Below, in pieces: positions 1 through 12,789 of a stretch of DNA of 64,000 bases. The stretch is from the NCBI GenBank assembly GCA_003254925.1, contig QANZ01023747.1, positions 1 to 64,000 of the forward strand, written 5' to 3'. The stretch is from Chamaecrista fasciculata (Eukaryota; Streptophyta; Magnoliopsida; Fabales; Fabaceae). Position numbers and translations under genes: made by a program. The notes under the pieces were generated by a model that saw nothing but the letters and a program-made list of their open reading frames with translations, ran no database searches and was not told where the DNA came from. Position 1 is the stretch's first letter, and the number at the start of each line of letters is the position of its first letter.

Positions 1-2671
1 CTTTTCAGCTCATTCATTCTGATGTATGGGGCCCTAGTCCTAGTGTTTCTTCTGATGGAATCAAATATTATATAATATTCATTGATGCTTACACATGGTT
101 TACTTGGTTATATTTTCTGAAAAATAAATCTGATGCTGTAACTGCATTCTTAAATTTTCAGAGTCTGGTTGAAACTCAGTTTAATGCTAAAATTCTCACT
201 TTTCAATCTGATGGAGGAGGTGAGTTTGTTTCTATTTCAAAAGAGCTTGCTAATAGTGGTATTGTTCATCATGTTAGCTGTCCACATACCCCAGAGCAAA
301 ATGGTCTTGCTGAAAGAAAGCATAGACACCTTACTGAATTTGCCTTAACTCTCATGGCTCATTCTTCTCTTCCTAATCATTTGTGGCATTATGCAGTTTC
401 CACAGCTGTTTTTCTTATTAATAGATTGCCTACTTCTGTTCTTTCTAATAAATCTCCTTTTGAGGCTCTTTATTTCAAACCACCTGACTATTCTTCTCTT
501 AAAATCTTCGGTTGTGTATGTTTTCCTTATACTAGACCTTATAATGTTCATAAGTTTGACTTCAAATCAGTTCCCTGTGTCTTTCTTGGCTATGATAACA
601 AATATAAAGGTTACAAATGCTATGATCCTAAGTTTAATCGTCTATATATATCTAGGCATGTACTCTTTAATGAGAATCAATTCTATTTTCAGGAATTTCC
701 TGTTCATACTTGTTCTACTAAATCTTCTTCACCTGTCACACTTGTTTCTCCTATATGTCTTAATCCCAATTTTTCTTCTTCTTCTGCATCTTTACATGTT
801 CAACCTTCTACTTCAGTTTTGTCTGTTCCTAACCAACATACTGCTTCTACTACTGCTTTACCTTCTAACCAAGCTGCAGGGCAAGTTATTTCTTCTAGTA
901 CAGAACAGTTACAGTCACTTTCACCTAAAGTTTCGGCAGCTGTTTCTGATAAGCAAAAGTTATCTTTAGATGTTGCATCTGTACCTGTTGTCTCTAATAC
1001 TGAATCAGTTGATGTTGCTTCTCCTGTTCAAAACCAGCTACAGCAGCCCTTACCAGTTTTAAAAACTGTAGCTAGATCTGTTCCTGCTTCAAAATCTGTT
1101 ACCTTGGGTCATTCTATGGCTACTAGGTCCAAGACAGGTCATAGTAAACCAAAAGTGTTCTCTTGTACTACTGAGATACCAGTTCTATCCTCTGAACCTA
1201 AAAATGTTAAGAGTGCACTTCAGGATCCCAATTGGTTTGCTGCTATGAAAGAAGAATATAATGCTTTAATCAAGAACAAGACATGGAGTTTGGTTTCTTT
1301 GCCACCTAATCGTGATGCAGTAAGCTGTAAGTGGGTTTTTAGGATTAAGCATAATCCTGATGGTACTATTCAAAAGTACAAAGCTCGTCTTGTGGCAAAA
1401 GGGTTTAATCAGAGGCCAGGATTTGATTTTACTGAGACTTTTAGTCCAGTCATTAAGCCTGCTACTGTTAGAACTGTGTTAACTATTGCACTCTCTAAAG
1501 GTTGGCATATTCATCAGGTTGATGTAAATAATGCCTTTCTTAATGGTGTATTGCAAGAAGAAGTGTATATGACTCAACCTCCTGGCTTTGAAGACACTAA
1601 TTCTCAGCTGGTGTGCAGACTACACAAGTCTTTGTATGGGTTGAAACAAGCTCCTAGAGCATGGTTTGAGAAGTTATCTGCTTCATTATGTTCTTTTGGG
1701 TTTACAGCTTCGAAGTGTGACTCTTCTCTCTTCATTAAAGAAGATTCTAGTGTTACTTTGTATGTTCTTGTCTATGTAGATGATATTATTATCACTGGTA
1801 GCTCTAAGGAAGCGATTTCTGCTTTAATTCACATGCTTCATTCTCATTTTCCACTGAAGGATCTTGGTTCTCTTAATTTCTTTCTTGGTGTTCAGGTTAA
1901 ATATACTCCTGAGGGAAATTTGCATCTTAGTCAAACTAAATATGTCAAGGATTTGCTAGCTAAAGCAAAGATGGGAGAGCCTAAACCAATGCATACTCCT
2001 ATGGTGGCTGGACAGAAGTTGAGCTGTGTTGGTAGTACAGATTTTGAAGATCCTGTCTTATATAGGTCTGTGGTAGGTGCACTTCAGTATGTTACATTAA
2101 CTAGACCTGAAATTACCTTTTGTGTAAATAAGGTATGCCAATTTATGAAGTGTCCTAAACTTGATCATTGGAAGGCTGTTAAACGGATTCTTAGATATCT
2201 TGCTGGTACTATATCTCATGGNTATCTCTTCCTTCTACACCACTTGTGCATTGTGACAATCTTAGTGCTGTATTATTGGCTGCAAATCCTGTGTTACATT
2301 CAAGAACAAAGCATATGGAGATTGACTTATACTTTGTCAGGGAATTGGTTATGCAGAAGAAACTCAGAGTGCAGCATTTGCCCTCCACGGCCCAGATAGC
2401 TGATATTTTAACCAAGTCTATTTCAAGTACAATGTTTCCTGTGTTTAGGTCCAAACTGTCAGTTGAAAATTGTGTGTAGGTTCAATTTTACTTCCTTCAG
2501 TTTGAGGGGGGATGTAAGTAATAATAGTAGTTGTAATTAGTTGGAGTTTAGTTGGGTTTGTTATATTAGTTTTAAGACATTTAGCTAATTACTGTTAGCT
2601 GAGTTTAGTCTTTAAATAGACCCACTGTACACTTAAACATTCAGATTTAATACATCTCTCATTTCCCTTAC
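1..2671 (+). mobile_element. Ty1/copia LTR retrotransposon, 3' part (fossil)
   Basis: The window opens inside the integrase of a copia polyprotein that reads on the plus strand from about position 3. In order there are the integrase core (about 3-560; HSDVWGP and the later PEQNGLAERKHR are family motifs), a low-complexity Ser/Thr/Pro linker (about 700-1150), the reverse transcriptase (about 1180-1950; VYVDDIIITGS is the active-site block) and RNase H remnants up to about 2479. A purine-rich tract (2501-2512) and a 3' LTR follow. The IN-RT-RNase H order identifies Ty1/copia. The 5' half lies outside the window, so LTR age cannot be estimated. It is an incomplete copy with one or two breaks in the visible part. 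Confidence 0.95.
2513..2671 (+). repeat. 3' LTR of the first copia element
   Basis: It starts directly after the polypurine tract TTTGAGGGGGGA, begins TGTAAG and ends CTTACA, which are short inverted ends of the TG...CA type. At about 159 bp it is short for a plant copia LTR. A TATA-like TTTAAATAGA lies near 2611. The matching 5' LTR is outside the window, so the right edge rests on the terminal motif only. Confidence 0.75.
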
Positions 2672-4222
2672 AGTTTATCCATAATAAATATTTTTTATTC
2701 TCAATTATTTATTATAGTTTTAACAAAACTTAAAAACTACACTAGACTTATCATTAAATTTCAATTAGTATTATTGACCAAAAGATCAAATTAATTATCT
2801 TTTAGGGATTAAATAATATAGTTTCATCCTTCATACACTGCATTAAGATATCTATCTTCTTTCAATAATTAAAAAATTAATTTATTATTTCATTATAATC
2901 TTTATTGAGAGAGTTCAGTCTTACTCCTATATAAGCATGTTTTGAGGAGAGATTGAGAGTTTGAGAGAACTTTGCCTTTTAGGCTTGTGAGTGTGTGTGT
3001 TAGTGTGTGAAAGTGAGCGTGACAACCTGCATTCATAATGAAACAACGTGCGTCCCACCCTCACTCTGTCTTTCTATGTTTTGTTTTGCCAAACTTTTTG
3101 CATTATATCCCCACATTCCCACTACTTAGTGATAGTGATGAATTCTGAAAATTAATGATAGTATGTTTTACCTCATTCTTTGCATTTTGGTTTTTGATCC
3201 ACCAGGTTGTGTTACCTACCTTATTTAATAGTTTCTTCTTGAAGAAATTAATTAGATACTATTAATATCTTCATTTTTTTGGATAGGGATACTATTAATA
3301 TCTAGAAAATGTCAAACTTTTATTATCAATCTTTGAAAATAAATCAATTTTTTTTTCAAAACATTTCAAAATTAAATTGGGTTACATCTTTTGTGGCACT
3401 AGCATATTTTGCCAACTTAGCATATTTATATACCCTCTCACTATCCATGACCATATACTCACTCTTTTTCTCTTTTCTTTTCTCTTTCACTCTTTTCTTC
3501 TTTCTCCTTTTGTGTTTTTTTAATTGTACAAAAAAAAATTTCAAATGCTTAATTTTGAACAACATTTGAACTTAGCAACTCGTATTGAATACTAATATGT
3601 GTTAGAGTTGGCTTTCAAAATTTATTTGAATATTCTTTTTTACTTTTAAAATTTATTTAAAGCATATTAAGCTTTAACTAACTACTCCAAGGGCTTTTGC
3701 CTCTCTTGATTTTCAATTTTGGGTTTTATTTCCACTTTCTTAGAAATAGATATCTCTTCACTTTAACTTTTTTTTTTCTTTTCTCATGTAATTATCTTCA
3801 TTCGAATTTTGGTGTCATGACTTTTACTTTAGTTGTTAAAACAAAATATGGACCAAAAAAAAAGTTGTTAAAACAAAATAAAAAATAGAAAGAGGAGCAA
3901 GGCAGAGAAAGAAAAGAATGGATTGGAGTTTGTCAGGTCATGTGATAACAACTAAAAAGTAATCCTTAAGAAAGGCAGTGTGCAGTGTGCTCATGTATCA
4001 GCCACACTTTGGATGGGGCCATATATGTAAATAATATATTTTGTTGTCTTCTCAGTTTTTCAAGTTTCATTCTAACTGATCAAAACTTTACTTGTTTTAT
4101 ACATTTGATTATTGGGGAGTCTCTCAAATAAATATATTCATAAGATTTCAAATTTAAGATCTCAAAATTGAATTGGCTATCACTTGTATTATTAGCTAGT
4201 ATTAGCATTCATATAAATAATT
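2672..4222. other. AT-rich intergenic DNA, no gene seen
   Basis: Long homopolymer runs and no reading frame with recognisable protein features. A TATA-like string (CTATATAAGC, about 2930) precedes a GA/GT-rich stretch (2940-3010), but no coding exon follows that I can support. Confidence 0.5.
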
Positions 4223-4433
4223 GAGTAAATTAATAATTTATTCTGAAAAGACTACTGAACTAACAATTCACAATTCAGTCCCTAAAAAATTAAAATGCAC
4301 AATTTAATTAGTCTTTTTTTAGACTAAAAAGTATATTGTTTTGATTTTTCAAGAATTAATTATATATTTTAATCTTTCAAGAACTAAGTTGTCAGTTCAA
4401 TAATCTTTTAAAGATTAAATTATTAGTTTACTC
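4223..4433. mobile_element. Small foldback MITE, GAGTAAA...TTTACTC family
   Basis: The two halves are imperfect inverted copies: it opens GAGTAAATTAATAATTT and closes AAATTATTAGTTTACTC, with 'cagtccctaaaaaatt'-type motifs mirrored on the other arm. The same family occurs more cleanly at 18659-18925. Ends of this sort with 9-bp target duplications are typical of MULE-derived MITEs. No clean target duplication is visible here. Confidence 0.65.
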
Positions 4434-4865
4434 TATAATTTATTCTCACGGATCAAGAGTCACAACTCAATCTTAATTATTAATTAAATAATCATAAGCA
4501 GATCATTAAAGAAGTAGGTATTATTATAAATGCCTTTTTTATTCCTTTTTGTAATTCTTATCCAAGATCTGCTCACTCACTTATGCAGTATGCAGAGAGC
4601 ATTAACCATAATGCCATTTGAAGTAAAGCAACCACAACCTCTTTATTATTATATCTTAAATGAAATTAACAGTTACTTTATTATTATTTTTTACTTACTT
4701 TTCTTTTTCTTTATATACCTTATTCAGTGTCTCAAGTACATGTACAGTAAAATCCTTTAATAAATCATCAACCAAACCAATTTTCAACTTTTAAACTCTG
4801 CACTTTTTTTCTAATCTACCTACTTAAGTAATTAATTTTAGAATACTAAAGGTAAAGTATGCTTT

Positions 4866-4866
<1 letters not shown>

Positions 4867-4904
<38 letters not shown>
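4867..4904. repeat. (AG)19 microsatellite
   Basis: 38 bp of uninterrupted AG dinucleotide. Confidence 0.97.
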
Positions 4905-4907
<3 letters not shown>

Positions 4908-6293
4908 TGAAATTATCAATAGACAACGGTGGGATTAAGGAGGCATCCTGGGACTGGAAACATGGGATTAAGGAGCAAGCAACGTAGTCAGCAAACTGCT
5001 TAGATGCTGCAATATTTTATCTAAATTTGATTGATATGATTCGCTTTATTAATATTCATTATTTTTTTCCTGGCCTAGTTTTTTAAGTTTTATCTCGATT
5101 AATTTGAACTCGACTCATGAACTTATGATGGGTGAATCTTCTAACAAAAGTAACTATATTTACAAGGTTTCAAATCAAAATTTCGCTTAATTAAAAAATA
5201 TCAAACTGTTTATCACTTAAATCAATATGAGTTACTTTAATATCCATTAATTAACTGCACTATTTGCCACAATTGCATCTAAGTGCTTGCTTCTTGAAAT
5301 GTTTTGTGTCTGCTCTTTACTTGCTTGTAATAATTTATTCACTTTGCCACAACCATGAAGAAGAAATAACTTGAAAACAAAATAGAGGGGCCAGAGAAAA
5401 AAGTAATGAAGATGAAATTAAAGGCCAATCTCATAGACTGTGATCTGACTGCTTCCCAGAATGGGAAAGACACATAATAAGAAATCAAATGACAGAACAA
5501 GCTGGCATGGCTTAAATTTTCATATATACAGAAAACTCCATTTCTAAGTTCTGTCTATATAAAAATTCCATTTTCCTTCTATGTGCATTCATTCCGTCTC
5601 CACCACATACTGCATCTGCAAAATTTAATGAAATTTTATGGAAGACTCGGTATTTTAGAAATCATGAGTTTTGACTATTATATGCCTTCTTTTTGTGTCT
5701 GTAAAGGTAAATTCTCTAATCTATGCTCTCTTTGCTCTTACTCTTTTTTTTTTTTCTCTACTGATTGATCCTCGGATGAATATTGTAAGGCTCTATCCCA
5801 TTGTGCTTATATATTGCAGGATTTCGAGATCTGATTAGTCTAACTATAGCTATTTCCAGCTTCATCAAATAACATTAATTTCCTTCAAAGTCAAGTCAAA
5901 ATATGAGGTTCTCTAATTTATTATATAGCCATAAAGATTCTCCATGTGAGAATTATTGCAGAGCTCAACTAATATATGTCTTGAACCTAAATGCTAAATA
6001 GTGCTCTTCAAAAAACTAGAATTGGAAAGGAAGGCATTGCTCATAAATACAATGGTCATAATTCATAAATAATAAATAGAACTATATATAAATTAAAATA
6101 TATATACACTATTCAATGGAAAAGTAGCATAATTAAAGGTGGGGCTTGGAGACTGGAGAAACATTCCCAATGCATTAGAGACAAAGCCAGTGATTAAATA
6201 ACAACTCTAATATGACAAACACGAAACAACAGAGGAGTTAGGTGCATGGATTTAATGATACCACTTCAAATATATATATTCTAAGGGTTCTTC
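4905..6293. other. Intergenic DNA, no gene seen
   Basis: AT-rich with several short open frames of about 60 codons that lack any recognisable domain or sensible composition. Nothing is supported as a gene. Confidence 0.5.
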
Positions 6294-6459
6294 TAACATG
6301 TGCCCTTAGGGTACATGTTAAGGTTTCTTTTTATTGGTCAAGTGAGTTTTCAAACATTAAAAATTATCTTTTAAATGAATTTTCGTAGATTTTAAAATAT
6401 GAGATGCTCTACTAACCAATAAAAAAAAACCTTAAAATGTACTCTAAGGGCACATGTTA
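6294..6459. mobile_element. Short MITE with TAACATGTGCCCTTA ends
   Basis: The left end TAACATGTGCCCTTAGGGTA is answered by TACTCTAAGGGCACATGTTA on the right, giving inverted ends of roughly 45 bp that extend into 'tttattggtca' / 'accaataaaa'. A diverged relative with the same interior ('cattaaaaattat', 'aattttcgtagattt', 'gatgctctactaac') lies at 48671-48806. Superfamily not determined. Confidence 0.7.
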
Positions 6460-9400
6460 CATAAATCAATATTCTAATATCAAAGGCACGTTCAGGCCAA
6501 AAAAAAAAATATCAAAGGCACGTGAGTCTGGGTTTCCTAAAACCCAAACTCTCACTCTCTCGCTCTTTTTTTTGTTTGTAGTTTGTGGTTCAAAAACCTT
6601 ATTCTTACAGCTATATATTTGAATCCACCCAAGTCTTAGAAGCTGTATTTTCACTCTGTCTCATTGCATACTGACCCCACTCCTACCTACTCTCACAACA
6701 TCATTTGTATTACTTTTTTTGATTGGTGGGAGAATTGAATTTAATTAGCCCTTCCAGAGATGTTCTTATCACACTTAATGGATCATCTTCTCAATAATCA
6801 CCAAAAAAAGATGCTGTAGATAACATATGGTCAAAATTTTATTTGATTCTCAATTGTAAGATAAATTCTATTTTGACCTTCAAATTTTCTTATTTATTTT
6901 ATCATTAGTCCAAAATGTGATTTTATCTGATTTTCGTTGTTAGTTCTGATTTGAACAGTTAATTAGGTGAACGACATTTTTCTCATACATATCTTAATAA
7001 ATGAGTTGACAAAGAAAGAAAGAAAAATTTATTTTTTAATCACAAAAATGAAAATAAATTTGTAATTATTTCATTTCTCTGTCAACTTATTTATTAAAAC
7101 AAGTATAAAAGAAAAATCATCTAATTTAGCTTGTTAGATGTCTAATTCAGATATAACAATAGAAATTAGACAATCAAGTTTTAGACTAATATTGTAACAA
7201 ATTAAAAAGTTTGCAAATCAAAACAGAACAAAAAAAAATTTAAGGACCCAAACGAAATTCATGTTATAATTTGAAGATGAGGTTTTGATCGATGACAAAT
7301 TGTTGATTTTCAAAGCTAACATTGTATTTAAGGGCAAGTAGGAAAGAGGAAGAGAGGGTGGAAAGATCCTAGCTAGCTAGCTAGCTGCCATTCCACTCTC
7401 AGAAGATTCTAGATATGTACTTCATGAAGCTATGGTTGACAAAGTCTCTCTTTTTAGCCACTTGTTCTATAATTGCCAAGATGGATCAAAAAGCCAGTTG
7501 TATATAGTCACTGTACATCCCTAGCTTGTATCTTAATAAGAGCAGTTAGCTTAGCTACCTACCTATCATATAGATGATAGACTTCACATTATTCTCTTTG
7601 CATAACTTGTAGGCTCTAGTCCACCAAATAATCACTTCACTAACAAGTATCAAGTTTTTTAATTAAGCAAACTATTCAATCAATTAAGGGCAATATCATA
7701 TATATATATATATATGTCTAATATGTATGTATTTTCACCATGCGGAACATTCATCCAATGCTATTTTATATTTATTGTGTTAGGCTGAAAAAAAGGCTGA
7801 CCTGTGAAAATGAAATTTATAGTCGCATGCGTCACGCCACTGAATCATTTCTTTCACCTGGGACTTTCATCGAACACCTTATCCACATGCATTTCAGAGA
7901 ACCTGATTGGAACCATTCTGCAGCTGTTTGTTCTGATGAAATTACATATGATTTTTCAGTGTCAAGTTCAGAAAAACAAAGATTATTATCCATTACTATA
8001 TGCATATTCCATTATATCTAAAAACCAGACCGGTTTCAGATCATACAAGTGAATATTTAAGAGGTGTTGGGACCATAGTACAGTAGTACTTACTGGATGA
8101 GCCATCATTAATTGAAATCTTGACAGAGCTAAGTCAAAAAAGCCCTTTCGCATTGAATTTTTAGTAAAGCCTAAGCGATACTCTCTAATTCGAGATTAAT
8201 CATTTCGAAATATGGTTATCTGTACCCAAAAAAAAAAAAAAAGAATGTAGCTATTAAATATGCTAAGCGATTGATGGCGAAAATTCTTGGATATAAAGGA
8301 TTCTAGGCCAGCCTGTTTATAAGTCAAGTGGATTTCTTCTAGTTAAAGTGTATACATTTTCATGTGTTTGTATGCCAAGGATACAAAAATATGAACTATA
8401 AAGGATAAGAACCCTCGTTCTCTTACCCTAGAACGTCACCATCACACTTCATCGTCGTCGTCTGCTCTATCCTCGTTTCCGTCGACATGGTCCTTCTCGT
8501 TGTCATCCTCAACTTCTTGGTCTCCGCTAAATTACATCATTCTCATCCATTTTCTTTCCCTTACAACCCATTCTCATCCATTGATAAAACGTTAGAAATA
8601 TAACTGAAAATGACCTCATAGTTGGGATACTAATAGTACTTCTACCTTTTTATAAGCAACACGTAATACTAAATTCATCATATTTAAATTTAAAATAATA
8701 TAAATATAGTTATATTCGGTTGTTGTTAGACCGTATGTGAAAATTCATGAAAACATGCCAGACTAATTTTGCTTAAAAAAAAAACATAAAGGGACAACCA
8801 ATAAACGTTGTTAGTTTTTCTTTTTCTCTCTTGACTTCAAACTCTACACTCAAGAGTCACCAAACTTTACATTTTAACACAACCTAATTTAATCGTAAAA
8901 GGAAAAAAAAAAAGTATGAAGGAGTACTGTGGGAACTGGGAACCAAATGAACCAATTGATTTGAGTGCGTGGGTTCACAAAGTGACCACCATGAAATTCT
9001 GTGACTAACTTTTTTTGTTTGTGACTAATGAGAGGCCTTAATCAATCTGATCATATTCATATATTATCCCAATTCCAAAGGCATAAAGTGGAAGGAATGA
9101 ATTGGTGAACAAAACAAAGGCAAAGTAAGGCAAGTCACATGCAAAAAGAAGTAAGGTTGGCTCAATGAATAACATCCACTCGTTGGTTTCTTTACATATT
9201 TTTTACCACTTTGAGGATTATGAGCTATATATAATAATACATGTGATGATTCCCTCTAGAAATATCTCCAACTTTGGTTAACTTTTAAACAACTTCCTCT
9301 CATCGATATAATAACGAAAGCCACAGTATTACTATTAGATAACGAAATGTGACATCAAAATCAATGCAAATAGCATCCTTCAATTGCAAATACATACAAG

Positions 9401-9942
9401 ACAGAGACTCCTTCTTGGATCGTAACATCATATTCATATATAATATATATAAAATATATGTATAATTTTGTTGAATCCCGTGATCATTATGTACGGGTCA
9501 TGGTCATGGGTTTCATGTTCATTTGTATGTATGCTTGGATTTGTGATGACCTGAGATCTTTACCGACAGGAATTGTTATATTAACCTTTTCGAGTGATCC
9601 AAAGATGCAAGCAACAACTATTAGGATTAGGACACCTTGTCATTAATGTCAACGTGGCATCCTCTGCCTCCACCATTGCAAGCTGGAAATTCCAATTATG
9701 AGAAACTCCATCCCTAAATTTGTTCCTAATGTCGCACTGCAACTAAAAAGCTTCTGTATGTGAGGCATTGTCGATACCTCACAATATTTCACTATGTTTC
9801 TTAGCTTTTACAATCATGCATGTAGCTTGGTTTTATGCTAATTTTCTAACACCGGAATTACATTGTAATACTACACATCGATCCCAAAGACTAGTCTAAT
9901 GTTTATATTTGTATTAAATGTGAGACAAATCAATAAAATAAT
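6460..9942. other. Intergenic DNA, no gene seen
   Basis: About 3.5 kb of AT-rich DNA with an (AT)n run near 7700 and a more GC-rich patch at 8410-8560 ('cgtcgtcgtctgctc'). The patch has a short ATG frame at about 8487 opening MVLLVVILNFLVSAK, but nothing continues it and it matches no family I know. Confidence 0.45.
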
Positions 9943-10469
9943 GAGTAGATTAATTTTTTAGTCCCTAAAAAATATAATAAATTTATCAATTTAGTCCTTG
10001 AAAGATGTAATCACTAGTCACAATCAATTTGGTCCTTTTGTAGAGAGATTATTAAATCAATCAAATTAATTGTTAATATAATTTTTTTTGGTATAACCAT
10101 GGGTTTCTCCTATCCATCTGTATAACAGTCTAGGCGAAGATTAATCCCACTCGAGCCGGGAGCGAACTCTTAAAGCCTGGCTAACAGTGTCGACTCTAGG
10201 GCTCGAACCTAGATCCCTCAACTTGGGGTGCAACTCGCTTACCACTACACCAAACACTTGTTGGTATATAATTTTTTTTAACACCAAATGTTTAGTATAA
10301 TGTCAACAAAATTTAAAATCATAGTATATTTGCTATTAATTAATTTAACAAGATGACTAAATTGATTGTCATTGTATCGTCTTTTAAGAAATAAATCTTA
10401 TAGTTTTATTTTTTAAGGACTAGATTAATAAATTTATTATCTTTCAAGGATCAAATCATGAATTCACTC
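9943..10469. mobile_element. Foldback MITE interrupted by a SINE
   Basis: The left arm opens GAGTAGATTAATTTTTTAG and the right arm, read in reverse, opens GAGTGAATTCATGATTTGA. Both then carry matching 'gtccttgaaaga' and 'gacaatcaatttagtc'-type motifs. The flanks TAAAATAAT (left) and TAAAATAAA (right) agree at 8 of 9 positions, a MULE-like target duplication. The same family occurs at 4223-4433 and 18659-18925. A SINE at 10090-10265 sits in its loop. Confidence 0.72.
10090..10265 (-). mobile_element. tRNA-derived SINE with 14-bp target duplication
   Basis: On the minus strand it begins ACCAACAAGTGTTTGGTGTA and carries a polymerase III A box (TGTAGTGGTAAG) and B box (GGTTCGAGCC) at tRNA-like spacing, then an unrelated 3' body ending GGTTATACC before an A-rich tail. 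ATATAATTTTTTTT at 10076-10089 is repeated exactly at 10266-10279, which marks it as a retroposed insertion. About 176 bp. It is not a tRNA gene because no cloverleaf 3' acceptor half follows the B box. Confidence 0.85.
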
Positions 10470-10549
10470 TAAAATAAAAGAAATTAAAGATAAAGAAAAA
10501 AGAGATTGAGTAAAAGTATTTACAAACAACATAACCAAATATATCAAAT

Positions 10550-11019
10550 CAAACTTTGGCCAAAGTGCAATTTTGGTCCCTTATATTTCGGCCAAATTGC
10601 AAATTAGCTATTTATCTTCTTCTTCTTTTTCTTTTTTATATTTTTGGTCCCACATCTTTTTTAAAAAAATCCCCGTTAGTCTCATCCTCAATCTCGTCTT
10701 CCTTTCTCCGTTAAAGGTGGCGTAGACAACTTACATGGATGGGTGAGAATACCAAGTTGCCAAGTGGAATGAGATGGACTAAATCGAAAAAAAATAGAAA
10801 AAAGGACTGATTTGCAATTTGACTTCAAATTCATGTAAGTTTTTCACATTTGCTTTAACCGAAAGAGGAGGATGGAATTAGGGGTGAGACCAACTGTGAA
10901 ACTTTTTGAAAAGATGTGAGACTAAAAATACAAAAAATATAAAATATAAAAAAGTAAAGGGCTTTTTACAACCTGGTCAAAAGATAAAGGACCAAAATTA
11001 CACTTTGACATCAAACTTT
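10550..11019. mobile_element. Foldback element with inverted ends
   Basis: The left side reads CAAACTTTGGCCAAAGTGCA then ATTTTGGTCCC. The right side in reverse reads TAAAGTTTGATGTCAAAGTG then TAATTTTGGTCC. Further mirrored motifs continue inward. It is a non-coding foldback of the 'tttggtcc' type that recurs across the window. Exact ends are approximate. Confidence 0.6.
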
Positions 11020-11753
11020 AATTTCCTTATATTCACAAAAAATTCAGGCATTAGAATTTCCATAATGAATATTCTCCATTATATTTTTGGTGGATTGAGA
11101 GGGAGAAAGAGGTAGGAATAGAAGATGTGAGTCCTAACATTTGTTATTTCATGAAATTCGCTCTTTTTTCTTCTACCTCTACCTCTTTATTTGTCCCTCT
11201 GAATCTACAAGAGATAAAAATGATAGAAATATAGTCACAAAATTTTAAGCATCAAGAACTCAAGCTATGTTTAGATGAGGAAATTAAAGAGGGAAAGTAA
11301 TTTTTGGAGGTTGGGTTAGGTTCAATTACCTCCAAAAATTACTTCCCCTTAAATTACTCCATCCAAATTAGGGGTGTTTGTAGAATGAGTTGAATTGAGT
11401 TAGATTTAAACTTTTTTAAAGTGAGTTGGTTTGTATTGGCTTTTGATAAAAAAAAATTATTTAAACTCAAACTAAACAGTATTGAGTTGGGTTTGGTCCA
11501 TTGCAATTTGTAAAAACTTTTTTTTGTCAAAAATTTACTTCACTTCAATGTTAATTTTTTGGCCAACCATTATAAATAAAAAATTACTAACCCTATTAAT
11601 ATTATTTGAATATTATCCACTTGATATTTTAATTAATATTATTTTTTATTGTAATTTATTTAATGATATGTTTTCTCTTGATTCTCTCATGATGCTAATA
11701 GTGGCTCATTCCATGGCCAAAGTTGGTACTTTTTAATTTTTGCACAAGACTTA

Positions 11754-12219
11754 GGGTTTGTTTGGATTTAAGGAGGGGGAGGGGAGGGAGGAGATCGGAG
11801 GAGGAGGGAAGGGGAGAGAACGAGGGATTAATCCTCTCAATCTCTCCCCCTTGTTTGGATTATCAAAAATATGAAGTAGAGGATATTAAAGGATTAAGTT
11901 ATGACATTAGTGTTAATTTACTATTTTACCTCCTTTTAACATTGTTTAGAAAATTAAGAAAATATGACTTTTTTTAATATAAAGATTAAGCAATATAAGA
12001 TTAATTATTTAATTAATATAAATAAATCAATAAAAATATGTTAATTTTTCTAATCGAGCCTAATTTTTACTACCAAGCCAGGCCGAGTCGATTTTTTCCA
12101 ACCGGGCAGGGCAGAGCCGAATTTTTGCGATCGGGCTGGCCCGAGCCAAATTTTTACGTCCGGGTCGGGCCAAGCCTAATTTTTCCGACTGGGCTGGCTC
12201 GAGCCGAATCTTTTCGACA
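11754..12219 (+). mobile_element. Partial copy of the Tourist-like minisatellite element
   Basis: It begins GGGTTTGTTTGGATTTAAGG with a purine-rich terminal tract and matches 13854-14321 along its whole length. The first roughly 240 bp differ at scattered positions. The last roughly 220 bp (from about 11999) are identical to the other copy and stop at a single N at 12220. The identical stretch and the N suggest an assembly join rather than a natural truncation. Confidence 0.75.
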
Positions 12220-12225
12220 NATGGT

Positions 12226-12575
12226 TTGGGGTTTTGGGTTTGTGGGTTTGGTGTTTGGAATTTTAGGGTTTGGGGTTTTACAATTTAGGGTTTAAGGTTT
12301 TAGGATTTGGGGTTTGGGATTTTAGAGTTTGGGGTTTGTGATTTTAGGGTTTAAGGTTTGGGGTTTTAGAGTTTTGGGTTTGGGATTTGGGGTTCTAGGG
12401 TTTGAGGTTTTAGAGTTGAAGGACTAAATTGAAATGTTTAGAAGAATTTTGGAACACTTTATAATTTTAGGATTTTAGGGTTTAGGGTTTAGGTTTTAGG
12501 GTTTGGAGTTTAGGATTTTAGGATTTAGGGTTTAGGTTTTAGGGTTTGGGGTTTAGGGTTTAGGGTTTTTAATAC
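12226..12575. repeat. Degenerate telomere-like repeats (TTTAGGG/TTTGGGG variants)
   Basis: About 350 bp of TTTAGGG, GGTTTTAGGG and GGTTTGGGG variants. The lack of long runs of the exact 7-mer, the position beside a MULE end, and reverse copies in two other elements (53160-53560, 58970-59190) make it transposon sequence rather than a true telomere or a healed chromosome end. Confidence 0.8.
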
Positions 12576-12582
12576 TTTTAAG

Positions 12583-12706
12583 GACTAAACTGGAATGTTT
12601 GGAAGAGTTTTGGGACATTTTACAATTTTATTTTGAGGATTTGGGACTAAACTGGAATGTTTGGAAGAGTTTTGGGACATTTTACAATTTTATTTTGAGG
12701 ATTTGG
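12583..12706. repeat. 62-bp direct repeat, two copies
   Basis: A 62-bp unit starting GACTAAACTGGAATGTTTGG is repeated head to tail with essentially no change. It is part of the internal module shared, in reverse orientation, with the elements at 52703-54661 and 58584-61012. Confidence 0.85.
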
Positions 12707-12789
12707 GACTAAAATGAATGAAGATGATGAAAAAGAGGGGAAATTGAGAATAATGAGATAAAAATATAAGTCAGGGACCTATTTGAATT

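Noticed and set aside
8487-8605. Short ATG frame opening MVLLVVILNFLVSAK as a small secreted peptide gene
   Set aside because: A hydrophobic start alone is weak evidence. There is no recognised mature peptide motif, no supported promoter and no family match.
10190-10256. A tRNA gene on the minus strand
   Set aside because: Only the A and B boxes fit. The 3' half does not fold back to an acceptor stem, and the unit has a tail and a 14-bp target duplication, so it is a SINE.
12226-12575. Interstitial telomere or healed chromosome end
   Set aside because: The repeats are mixed TTTAGGG/TTTGGGG variants without long exact arrays, and reverse copies occur inside two other MULE-like elements, so they are transposon content.
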